This document shows, one piece after another, positions 28,362-35,733 of a stretch of 64,000 nucleotides of DNA (within the stretch, counting starts at the first letter, position 1; each line of letters starts with the position of its first letter). The notes beneath the pieces are model-generated. The model was not told the DNA's origin. It ran no database searches and saw only the letters and a program-made list of their open reading frames with translations. The DNA comes from Streptomyces sp. 1222.5 (GTDB lineage: Bacteria; Actinomycetota; Actinomycetes; Streptomycetales; Streptomycetaceae): contig NZ_FNSZ01000001.1 of assembly GCF_900105245.1 (NCBI RefSeq), positions 1,798,001 to 1,862,000 on the forward strand. Direction: 5' to 3'. The position numbers and the translations under genes were made by a program.

Positions 28362-30374
28362 GTGAGCGAAATCGGCCCGGCCGGAAGAGTTCTGCCGGCG
28401 CGCCCCGGTGACCCGTCCCGCATAGGCCCGTACCGCATCGTCGGCCGTCTCGGCGCGGGCGGTATGGGCACCGTCCACGCCGGAGTGACCCCGGACGGTC
28501 TGCGCGTGGCGGTGAAGGTGGTCCACGCCGAGCAGGCCCAGGACCCGGAGTTCCGGGCCCGTTTCCGGCGCGAGGTGGAGCTGTCCTCGCGCGTCACCGG
28601 GCCGCACCTCGTCCCCCTGCTCGCCGCCGATCCCGACGCGCCGACCCCGTGGCTGTCGACCGCCTACGTTCCCGGGCCGACGCTGAACCAGCACGTGAGC
28701 GCCCAGGGACCGCTCACGGAAGGCAGCCTGTACGCCTTCGCGGCCGCCACCGCCCAGGCCCTGGCCGCCATCCACGCCGCCGGTGTGGTGCACCGCGACG
28801 TCAAGCCGCAGAACGTCCTCCTCACGTCCACCGGTCCCCGGGTGCTGGACTTCGGCATCGCGCACGCCGTCGACGGCACCAGCGTCACCCGCACCGGCAT
28901 GATGACCGGCACGCCCGGGTGGATCAGCCCGGAGCAGTACCGGCAGGGCACCGCGGGTCCGGCGAGCGACGTGTTCACCTGGGGGGCTCTCGTCGCGTAC
29001 GCGGCCACCGGACGGCTGCCGTTCGGGACCGGCGCGCCCGATGTGGTGGCCTTCCGCGTGATGTCCGGTGAGGCCGACCTGGACGGCATGCCCGCACCGC
29101 TGCGCGCGATCGTCGAGAGGGCACTGGCCCAGGCGCCCGGGGACCGCCCGACGGCCGCCCAGGCGGCCCAGGAGTGCGGGGTCCTGCTGGCCGCGCAGGT
29201 CACCCAGGTGGTGAGCACCGGCGCGATGCCGGCGACGGGTGCGGACATGGTCGCGGCCGTCTGGGACATGCCGACGGCGGACGGCCCCGTCTGGCACGTG
29301 CCGCCGGAGCGCGGCCGGTCGAGGAAGAAGCAGATCATCGGCGCGGTGGTCCTCACGGCGGGACTCGTGGGAGGCGTGGCCGGCGGAGTGGCGGCCCTGT
29401 TGCCCAAGGACACCGGGAAGAGGACGCACGCCTCGTCGACGGACTCGGCCTCCTCCTCCACGGCCGGTTCCGGACGGCCCTCCGCGAGTACCGCGAAGAG
29501 CGACGCGTCGGCGAAGCAGCAGACGGGGAGCGGCGGTTCGGCGACCGCGGCGAGCTGGAGCCAGGCGCGGGCGGCACAGGGCGCCGGCGAACACGACATG
29601 GCGCGCTCGATCCTGCACGACGAGGGGGTCGTCGCGCAGGAGATGAGCGACGGCGTCGACTTCTCTCCGGAGAGCGTGCGGTTCCACGAGACGCGGCGGG
29701 AGGTGTACCTCTCCTACCGGCTGACCTCGGACGAGGCGGCGAAGATGTACGCCGAGACCCAGATCGCCAAGAGCATGTGCCTCTCGGCACGGGATGCCGT
29801 CCTGCGTCTGCACCCGGATCTGCCGTACAGCAAGTTCGTCATGGTGAACGACGACAGCGGCCGGGATCCGGAAGTGACCTGGCAGGACGACTTCATCAGC
29901 AACGCGCAGTGCCGGTCGGCCGCCGACGACGGCAGCGGTCAGGGCTCGGACGGCGCCTCGCAGGGCTGGAAGCCGGACAAGGACGGCCTGGCGCAGGCGA
30001 TGGTCCCCAGCACCGACAGGACCGAGTTCCGGGTCGCGGACGGCGCCGCCACGAAGATCATCGCGGGCACCAACGGCATGCGGGACACCCTGGGCACCGA
30101 TCGCGTGGTCGGGAACGACGAGATCAAAGTCGGCTACGATCCGGGCAACTCGGCCATGTACGTGTGGTCGGACTACGGGCAGTGGAACCAGTCGCAGACC
30201 CAGTCCTGGGCGGACATGGCCGCGGGCAAGGCGTGCCGGGCCCTCGTGAACGAACGCGAGAGTGCGGGCAGCGCCTGGCCGTACACCCGCTACGCGGTCG
30301 CGGAGATCATCGGGAACGGCTACCGGATGGTCCGCTGGGGCACGGCGAAGACGTCGGCGGACTGCCCGGCGTAG
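28362..30374 (+). CDS. Transmembrane Ser/Thr protein kinase
   Basis: GTG 28362 after AAGGAAG gives 670 residues. The N-terminal PknB-type kinase domain (about 20-285) is complete: GRLGAGGMGTV glycine loop, VAVKVV lysine, HRDVKPQN catalytic loop, DFGIA and the GTPGWISPEQ activation segment. Residues 323-350 form a single TM helix. The outer part starts with a Ser/Thr/Gly-rich linker and has about 270 residues with no PASTA, beta-propeller or other domain I recognise. It contains conserved-looking cysteines (SMCLSAR, NAQCRSA, GKACRAL, SADCPA) that could form disulfides. It probably senses an extracellular signal. A strong terminator follows. Confidence 0.9.
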   Translation: MSEIGPAGRVLPARPGDPSRIGPYRIVGRLGAGGMGTVHAGVTPDGLRVAVKVVHAEQAQDPEFRARFRREVELSSRVTGPHLVPLLAADPDAPTPWLSTAYVPGPTLNQHVSAQGPLTEGSLYAFAAATAQALAAIHAAGVVHRDVKPQNVLLTSTGPRVLDFGIAHAVDGTSVTRTGMMTGTPGWISPEQYRQGTAGPASDVFTWGALVAYAATGRLPFGTGAPDVVAFRVMSGEADLDGMPAPLRAIVERALAQAPGDRPTAAQAAQECGVLLAAQVTQVVSTGAMPATGADMVAAVWDMPTADGPVWHVPPERGRSRKKQIIGAVVLTAGLVGGVAGGVAALLPKDTGKRTHASSTDSASSSTAGSGRPSASTAKSDASAKQQTGSGGSATAASWSQARAAQGAGEHDMARSILHDEGVVAQEMSDGVDFSPESVRFHETRREVYLSYRLTSDEAAKMYAETQIAKSMCLSARDAVLRLHPDLPYSKFVMVNDDSGRDPEVTWQDDFISNAQCRSAADDGSGQGSDGASQGWKPDKDGLAQAMVPSTDRTEFRVADGAATKIIAGTNGMRDTLGTDRVVGNDEIKVGYDPGNSAMYVWSDYGQWNQSQTQSWADMAAGKACRALVNERESAGSAWPYTRYAVAEIIGNGYRMVRWGTAKTSADCPA

Positions 30375-30392
30375 GGCAGGCACGGAGGCACA

Positions 30393-30430
30393 CGAAGAGG
30401 GCCCCGACCGTCGGATCGGGGCCCTCTTCG
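30393..30430. terminator. Strong bidirectional terminator
   Basis: Perfect 15-base arms CGAAGAGGGCCCCGA and TCGGGGCCCTCTTCG flank an 8-base loop, 18 bases after the kinase stop and just before the 3' end of the convergent tRNA gene. Confidence 0.85.
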
Positions 30431-30433
30431 TTC

Positions 30434-30521
30434 TGGTGTCCGAGGGGGGACTTGAACCCCCACGCCCGATAAAGGGCACTAGCACCTCAAGCTAGCGCGT
30501 CTGCCATTCCGCCACCCGGAC
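30434..30521 (-). tRNA. tRNA-Leu (anticodon GAG)
   Basis: The 88-nt gene includes an encoded CCA. A 7-pair acceptor (GTCCGGG with CTCGGAC), a D arm, an anticodon stem CTAGC/GCTAG with loop TTGAGGT (anticodon GAG at 30488-30486), a long class II variable arm (GCCC/GGGC) and a T arm GGGGG-TTCAAGT-CCCCC are all present. It reads CUC and CUU leucine codons. Confidence 0.96.
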
Positions 30522-30708
30522 CAGGTGTCTGCCGCCCGGCCGGGGGTGTTCCCCGCGGCGACGAGACAACAATACCAAGGTTTCGGAGTGCGTTTCACCT
30601 GCGTATATCGGGGGCGGACGGTGGCGACACCGTGCCGTACGGATGGTGACCGGACAGTCGCGTTGGGCGCCCGCACGTGGTGGGGCCGCGCGCCGGACGG
30701 GGCGTCGC

Positions 30709-31386
30709 TCACGTCGCGCCGCGCTCCTGCGCCGGCGGCCGGGCGTGCCCGGTGTGCGTGCGCATCACACGCTGGGCGCGCTGCTCGTCCCGCTCGGCGA
30801 TCGCGGTGACCAGCTCGCGGTGCTCGGTCCACGACTGCCGGCCGCGCCACCGGGCCACCGGGGGGTGGTACCAGCGGACCCGGCGGTCGACCTGCGCGGC
30901 CAGTTCCGCGAGGACCGCGTTCCCGGCCAGCTCCATCACCTTCGTGTGGAAGGCCGCGTCGAGGGCCACCGCACGGTCGACGTCCTCGGCCGCCACCGCC
31001 TTCTCACCTTCGTCGCAGAGCTCTTCGAGCACATCGACGCCGGAGCCGTCGGCGTGCGCCGCGGCAAGCCGGGCGGCCTCCGCCTCCAGGAGCGTGCGCA
31101 CCGTGAGGAGCTGGTCGGCCTCCTCCTGCGTGGGTTCGTGGACGAACGCGCCCTGCGCGGGGCGCAGATCGACCCAGCCCTCGGTGGCCAGACGCTGGAG
31201 CGCCTCGCGCACCGGCTGCCGGGAGACACCGAGGCGCGCGGCGAGTTCGCTCTCCACGAGGTGCCGGCCGGGCCGGAGGGCGCGGGTGGTGATCAGCTCC
31301 AGCAGCGCCTCGTGGACACGGTCGCGCAGCGGGCCGGGCCGTTCCAGCCTGGGCGCGGCTCCCTGCGGCAGCCCGGTCGGCAACAT
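30709..31386 (-). CDS. GntR-family (FCD) transcriptional regulator
   Basis: ATG 31386 lies after GGAGGGGGACCG; 225 residues. The N-terminal winged HTH (LVESELAARLGVSRQPVREA) is typical GntR. The C-terminal FCD all-helical domain has the metal-ligand pattern with DAAFHTKV, REL and the HTGHA tail, binding small carboxylates in relatives. It is downstream of a FabH-like gene on the same strand but separated by a terminator-like hairpin, so co-transcription is doubtful. The target is unknown. Confidence 0.88.
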   Translation of the reverse strand: MLPTGLPQGAAPRLERPGPLRDRVHEALLELITTRALRPGRHLVESELAARLGVSRQPVREALQRLATEGWVDLRPAQGAFVHEPTQEEADQLLTVRTLLEAEAARLAAAHADGSGVDVLEELCDEGEKAVAAEDVDRAVALDAAFHTKVMELAGNAVLAELAAQVDRRVRWYHPPVARWRGRQSWTEHRELVTAIAERDEQRAQRVMRTHTGHARPPAQERGAT

Positions 31387-31461
31387 CGGTCCCCCTCCTG
31401 GGCCGGCGGCCGTACACCGCCGGCCGCCCGCGTGCACGGTGGACTGCCCACTATGGGGTGT

Positions 31462-31498
31462 CCTCCGCCCGCCGTCGACGGCGGGCCTGAGCCGGAGG
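31462..31498 (-). terminator. Hairpin between FabH-like and GntR genes
   Basis: A central 18-base palindrome (CCCGCCGTCGACGGCGGG, 31468-31485) is enclosed by CCTCCG/CGGAGG arms. It lies 50 bases after the FabH-like stop. Confidence 0.55.
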
Positions 31499-31547
31499 GG
31501 TGGGAGGCGGCCGCGTCACGCCGCCCCGCGCACCCGCGCGGAGGGCG

Positions 31548-32495
31548 TCACGGGCACCGTACGACCTGCCCCGCGTACGACAGGTTGCCGCCGAAGCCGA
31601 ACAGCAGGGCCGCGTCGCCGCTGCGGACCGCGCCCTGCTCGATCAGCTTGGACAGCGCGAGGGGGATGCTGGCCGCGGAGGTGTTGCCGGAGTCGGTGAC
31701 GTCGCGCGCGACGACCGCGTTGACCGCGCCGATCTTCCCGGCGAGCGGCTCGATGATGCGCAGGTTGGCCTGGTGCAGGACGACCGCGGCGAGTTCGGCG
31801 GGGTCGATGCCGGCCTTCTCGCAGGCGCGCCGGGCGATGGGCGGCAGCTGGGTGGTGGCCCAGCGGTAGACGCTCTGCCCCTCCTGGGCGAACCGGGGCG
31901 GTGTGCCCTCGATGCGCACCGCGTTGCCCATCTCCGGCACCGAGCCCCACAGCACCGGCCCGATCCCGGGCTCCTGTCCCGGTGCGCACGCCTCGACCAC
32001 GGCGGCCCCCGCCCCGTCGCCGACCAGGACGCAGGTGGTGCGGTCGCTCCAGTCGGCGACCTCGGACATCTTGTCCGCGCCGATGACCAGTGCCCGGGTC
32101 GCCGCACCCGCCCGGACCGTGTGGTCGGCGGTGGCGAGAGCGTGCGTGAAGCCGGCGCAGACGACGTTGACGTCCATCGCGGCGGGCCGGGGGATGCCGA
32201 GGCGGGCGGCCACCCGGGCGGCGGTGTTCGGGGAGCGGTCGATCGCGGTGGAGGTGGCGACCAGGACCAGGTCGATGTCGTCCGGCGTGAGACCGGCTGC
32301 GGCCAGGGCCTTGGCGGCGGCGTGCGCGGCCAGCTCGTCCACCGGTTCGTCCGGGCCCGCGATGTGCCGGGTGAGGATGCCCACCCGGCTGCGGATCCAT
32401 TCGTCACTGGTGTCGACCATCCCGGCCAGGTCGTCGTTGGTGAGCACCCTGGCGGGCTGGTAGTGGCCGACGGCGGCGATGCGCGAGCCGTTCAT
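31548..32495 (-). CDS. 3-oxoacyl-ACP synthase III-like (FabH family)
   Basis: The 315-residue thiolase-fold protein has the full catalytic triad: Cys113 in NVVCAGF, His in VLHQANLRI and Asn in DSGNTSAAS. FabH enzymes condense acyl-CoA with malonyl-ACP. No fabD, acpP or fabF is next to it, unlike the main FAS operon, so it is a stand-alone paralogue that could prime a specialised pathway, hydrolyse or transfer acyl groups, or act as a backup. ATG 32495 starts the frame; upstream is a 357-base region shared with fdhD. Confidence 0.9.
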   Translation of the reverse strand: MNGSRIAAVGHYQPARVLTNDDLAGMVDTSDEWIRSRVGILTRHIAGPDEPVDELAAHAAAKALAAAGLTPDDIDLVLVATSTAIDRSPNTAARVAARLGIPRPAAMDVNVVCAGFTHALATADHTVRAGAATRALVIGADKMSEVADWSDRTTCVLVGDGAGAAVVEACAPGQEPGIGPVLWGSVPEMGNAVRIEGTPPRFAQEGQSVYRWATTQLPPIARRACEKAGIDPAELAAVVLHQANLRIIEPLAGKIGAVNAVVARDVTDSGNTSAASIPLALSKLIEQGAVRSGDAALLFGFGGNLSYAGQVVRCP

Positions 32496-32852
32496 GACGT
32501 GGGTCCCCCTCGTTGCCGTGGGTAGCGGGATCCACCAGTCTGATCAGTGACTCGCGGGTACGGGGGCAGGCACAGCAACAGGAAACCGGCGCCGGAGTTG
32601 TCGCTTTCGGCAGACCCTCGGACGACCGAGGAGTTCGACGTGCGGGCGGCGGGTACCTGGGACGCGTCACGGCAGAGGGGGACGAGCACGGTGTGCGCCC
32701 ACGGCGGACCGGGCGCACCGTCGCGCTCCGTGTGCAGGACAATGAGACCGTCGGGGTCACCTCGCCGCACGACGACGCGGTGCCCCGCGGCGACCTCGCC
32801 ACAAGGGCCGATTCGGCTGCCAGAACGTACAGAACCGGGGCTGATCAGAGAC
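32496..32852. other. Divergent intergenic region (FabH-like / fdhD)
   Basis: This 357-base stretch holds no convincing gene. The palindrome CTGATCAG occurs twice, at 32540-32547 and 32841-32848, close to each gene's start, and could mark paired regulatory sites. Confidence 0.4.
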
Positions 32853-33701
32853 ATGGGACGAGTCACGGAACGCCGCAAGGTCCTCCGCATCCGCGACGGG
32901 GCCGTCTCCACCCGGCCGGACACGCTCGTCGCCGAGGAACCCCTGGAGATCCGGCTCGACGGCAGGCCGCTCGCCATCACCATGCGCACCCCGGGCGACG
33001 ACTTCGCGCTGGCCGCGGGTTTCCTGGTGAGCGAGGGTGTGCTCGCGAGCGCGTCGGACCTGCAGAACATCGTCTACTGCGCCGGGGCGACCGCGGACGG
33101 CTCCAACACCTACAACGTGGTCGACGTGAAGACCGCGCCCGGTGTCGCCCTGCCCGAGTTCACCCTGGAGCGGAACGTCTACACGTCGTCCTCCTGCGGA
33201 CTGTGCGGCAAGGCCAGCCTGGACGCCGTACGCACGACCACGCGCTGGCCCATCGCCGACACCCCTCCGCTCCGGGTCACCCCCGAGCTGCTGACCAGCC
33301 TGCCCGAGCGGCTGCGGGCCGCCCAGCGGGTGTTCGACCGCACCGGCGGTCTGCACGCGGCGGCCCTCTTCACCGAGGACGGGGAACTGCTCGACATAAA
33401 GGAGGACGTCGGCCGGCACAACGCGGTCGACAAACTGGTCGGCCGGGCCCTGCAGAACGGCGATCTCCCGCTGTCCCGGACGCTCCTGCTGGTCTCCGGC
33501 CGGGCCTCGTTCGAGCTGGCGCAGAAAGCGGTGATGGCGGGTATCCCGGTACTGGCCGCGGTGTCGGCGCCGTCCTCACTGGCGGTGGACCTGGCAGCGG
33601 AGACCGGCCTCACCCTGGTGGGCTTCCTGCGCGGCAGCTCGATGAACGTCTACGCGGGTGAGGACCGGATCGCCCTGCGGGAGGCAGCCGCCCGAGGCTG
33701 A
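32853..33701 (+). CDS. fdhD: FdhD sulfurtransferase for formate dehydrogenase
   Basis: ATG 32853 gives 282 residues. The CGLCG motif (Cys115 and Cys118) is the sulfur-carrying site that passes sulfur from cysteine desulfurase to the molybdenum cofactor of formate dehydrogenase. EEPLEIRLDG, TPGDDFALAAGFL and EDVGRHNAVDK are family landmarks. No formate dehydrogenase subunit gene is in view, so the partner enzyme is encoded elsewhere. Confidence 0.95.
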   Translation: MGRVTERRKVLRIRDGAVSTRPDTLVAEEPLEIRLDGRPLAITMRTPGDDFALAAGFLVSEGVLASASDLQNIVYCAGATADGSNTYNVVDVKTAPGVALPEFTLERNVYTSSSCGLCGKASLDAVRTTTRWPIADTPPLRVTPELLTSLPERLRAAQRVFDRTGGLHAAALFTEDGELLDIKEDVGRHNAVDKLVGRALQNGDLPLSRTLLLVSGRASFELAQKAVMAGIPVLAAVSAPSSLAVDLAAETGLTLVGFLRGSSMNVYAGEDRIALREAAARG

Positions 33702-34139
33702 CGGGCGGGGTGGGCGGCCCCCGGCCGGCGCGGGTACCCGGTTCGGGTCCGCTCCGGCGAGGGTCAGGTCGGGCAGCGGGCTGGTGGCGGGGTCCACGGC
33801 AGGAGGGCGGCCTGGAGCTGACCGAGCGCACCATCGGGGGCCTTCCGGGCAACGGGCCTCGGGCGTTCCACCCCGATCGGCACGACCGGCGCACCCACGG
33901 CACGGAAAGCCGCGCCCGCGCCACGAACGGCGCGCCCACGGCACGGAAGGCGGCGTCGGCCCCTCGGCGGCGGCGAGGGCCTCGGCGCCTTCGTGGGGCT
34001 CCAGGGCAACGCGACGACACGGTCCATCGGGTCGACGAGGACGAGGGCGGTGCGCCGCGGATCGAGCGCGCCGGCAGCGGCCTTGACGGAACGTCAGCCA
34101 CGATCATGACGGCACGTCAGCCTCCGTGATGTCGGAACG
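33702..34139. other. Gene-poor stretch between fdhD and marR-type gene
   Basis: I see no convincing gene in these 438 bases; long frames on both strands lack ribosome sites and recognisable domains. A small tandem repeat is present at 33891-33954. Confidence 0.4.
33891..33954. repeat. Three tandem ~21-base repeats
   Basis: Copies begin at 33891, 33912 and 33932. The first and third share GC(A/G)CCCACGGCACGGAA and match at 20 of 23 positions; the middle one is diverged. The 21-base period would be a 7-residue unit in any frame. Confidence 0.5.
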
Positions 34140-34577
34140 TCAGCCGCCCGTGCCGGATATCCGGGTCAACAGGGCCGTGAACTGCTCGCGTTCGACGGCC
34201 GACAGGGGGGCGAGCAGCTCGTCGTTGGCCGAACGGGCCGCCGCTTCGCAGCGGTCCAGGGTGCGGGCGCCGTCGTCGGTGAGGGACACGGCGTTCTTGC
34301 GCCGGTCCGCGGGGTCGGGGGCGCGTACGACGAGACCGGCGGACTGCAGGTCGTTCAGGATGCCGACGACGTCCTTGGGGTCCAGGCCCACACCGCGGCC
34401 GAGGTCGGCCTGGGCCACCGGGGCGAGGTCGCGGACCGCGGAGAGGACGACGTGGTGCCACATCTTCATGCCCTCGGCGGCGAGGGCGTCGGCGACCAGG
34501 GCGCGGCCCCGCGCGGCGGCCCGGCCGAGGAGCCAGCTGGGGAGGGAGCGGATCGCGGGCAGGGGTGCTTCGGCCAT
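34140..34577 (-). CDS. MarR-family transcriptional regulator
   Basis: The 145-residue protein has the winged HTH of MarR: DLGRGVGLDPKDVVGILNDL as recognition region and the DPADRRKNAVSLTDDG wing. It is divergent from a quinone-oxidoreductase-like gene; the intergenic DNA holds three inverted repeats, so it most likely represses itself and that gene and responds to an electrophile or quinone. Confidence 0.88.
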   Translation of the reverse strand: MAEAPLPAIRSLPSWLLGRAAARGRALVADALAAEGMKMWHHVVLSAVRDLAPVAQADLGRGVGLDPKDVVGILNDLQSAGLVVRAPDPADRRKNAVSLTDDGARTLDRCEAAARSANDELLAPLSAVEREQFTALLTRISGTGG

Positions 34578-34597
34578 GACGGCAGCCTAACCGATAA

Positions 34598-34667
34598 CCA
34601 TTGGACTTCCCAACGAACTTCTCCTACCGTTGGGGCTCCCAACGAATTCATGGGTGTTTCCCATGAA
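34598..34667. promoter_or_regulatory. Three MarR-type operator repeats
   Basis: Sites at 34598-34617, 34627-34646 and 34647-34667 all carry the TTGG..TCCCAA or TTCATGGG/CCCATGAA dyad. The first two share 16 of 20 positions, including CCCAACGAA; the second has perfect CGTTGGG/CCCAACG arms and the third perfect 8-base arms. They fill the divergent promoter region. Confidence 0.6.
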
Positions 34668-34700
34668 CCGATCGCCGGGTGCCCGGCAAGGAGGTCCGCG

Positions 34701-35618
34701 ATGCGTCGCGTCCGGTACGAGTCCACCGGCGGCCCGCTGTTCCTGGAGGAGGCGCCCGTTCCCGAGCCCGGCCCCGGCGAGGTGCTGGTGCGCGTCGAGG
34801 CGGCCGGCGTCACCCTGCCGGTCGTCCGCAAGGTCACCGAGGCCGCGGAGCCGGTCCCGCTGGGCGGCGAGATCGCCGGCGAGGTGGTGGGCGCGGGGGA
34901 AGGGGTGACCCGCTTCCGCGCGGGCGACCGGGTGACCGGACTCTGCTTCGGCCACGGATACGCCGACTTCGCCCTGCTGCGGGAGTCCATGGCCTCCCCG
35001 GTGCCGGACGACGCGTCCGCCGTGGACGCGGTCGCACTGGTCCGCGGCGGACTGGTCGCCCTCGGGGCCCTGGACGCGGCCCGGCCCGCACCCGGCGAGT
35101 CGGTGCTGGTCACGGCCGCGGCGAGCGGTGTCGGGCACCTCGCGGTGCAGCTCGCGCGGATACGGGGTGCGGGCCGGGTGGTGGGTGCCGTGTCCGGCCC
35201 GGGCAAAGCGGACTTCGTCCGCTCCCTCGGTGCGGACGGCTGCGCGCTGTACGGCGACGCGCGCTGGGGCGAGCCGGTCGACTGCGTGCTGGACGCCGTG
35301 GGCGGCGACCTGCTCACCCCCGCCCTCGCCGCGCTCGCCCCGCACGGCCGGCTGGTCGCCTACAGCTCGGGAGGCGGCACGATCAAGGCGTACGACCTGC
35401 TGGTGGGCGCCAAGTCGGTGATCGGTTTCCAGATGGCCCTGATCGCCCGCGGCCGGCCGCAGCTGTACGAGCGGTGGCGGCAGGAGCTGTGGCGGCTGTT
35501 CGCCGACGGCGCGCTGCGGCCCTCGGTGCACGGGGAGTTCGCGCTGGAGGACGCGGCGAAGGCGCACGCGGTGGTCGAGGCCCGGGCCAACCTCGGCAAG
35601 GTCGTCCTGCGCCCGTGA
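34701..35618 (+). CDS. Zinc-independent quinone oxidoreductase-like dehydrogenase (MDR family)
   Basis: ATG 34701 follows AAGGAGG; 305 residues. The GroES-like N-terminal half (VLVRVEAAGVTLPVVRK, GEIAGEVVGAGEGV) is joined to a Rossmann domain with VLVTAAASGVGHLAVQLA, an NADPH-binding pattern of quinone oxidoreductases. Zinc-binding cysteines are absent. It should reduce quinones or enones using NADPH and is probably controlled by the divergent MarR regulator through three operators. Confidence 0.85.
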   Translation: MRRVRYESTGGPLFLEEAPVPEPGPGEVLVRVEAAGVTLPVVRKVTEAAEPVPLGGEIAGEVVGAGEGVTRFRAGDRVTGLCFGHGYADFALLRESMASPVPDDASAVDAVALVRGGLVALGALDAARPAPGESVLVTAAASGVGHLAVQLARIRGAGRVVGAVSGPGKADFVRSLGADGCALYGDARWGEPVDCVLDAVGGDLLTPALAALAPHGRLVAYSSGGGTIKAYDLLVGAKSVIGFQMALIARGRPQLYERWRQELWRLFADGALRPSVHGEFALEDAAKAHAVVEARANLGKVVLRP

Positions 35619-35733
35619 CCGCCCGCACGCTTCTTGTGGGGCGCGCGGGCCGCAACTACCTTCGATGGAGCGCACGTTGGACGTGGGATGTCCGGATGTC
35701 CAGTCGTCCGGCCGACGAAGGGCAGGTCGCACC

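Noticed and set aside
33710..34129. 139-codon plus frame between fdhD and marR
   Set aside because: No ribosome site, Arg/Pro/Gly-rich translation with no domain, and it crosses a tandem repeat.
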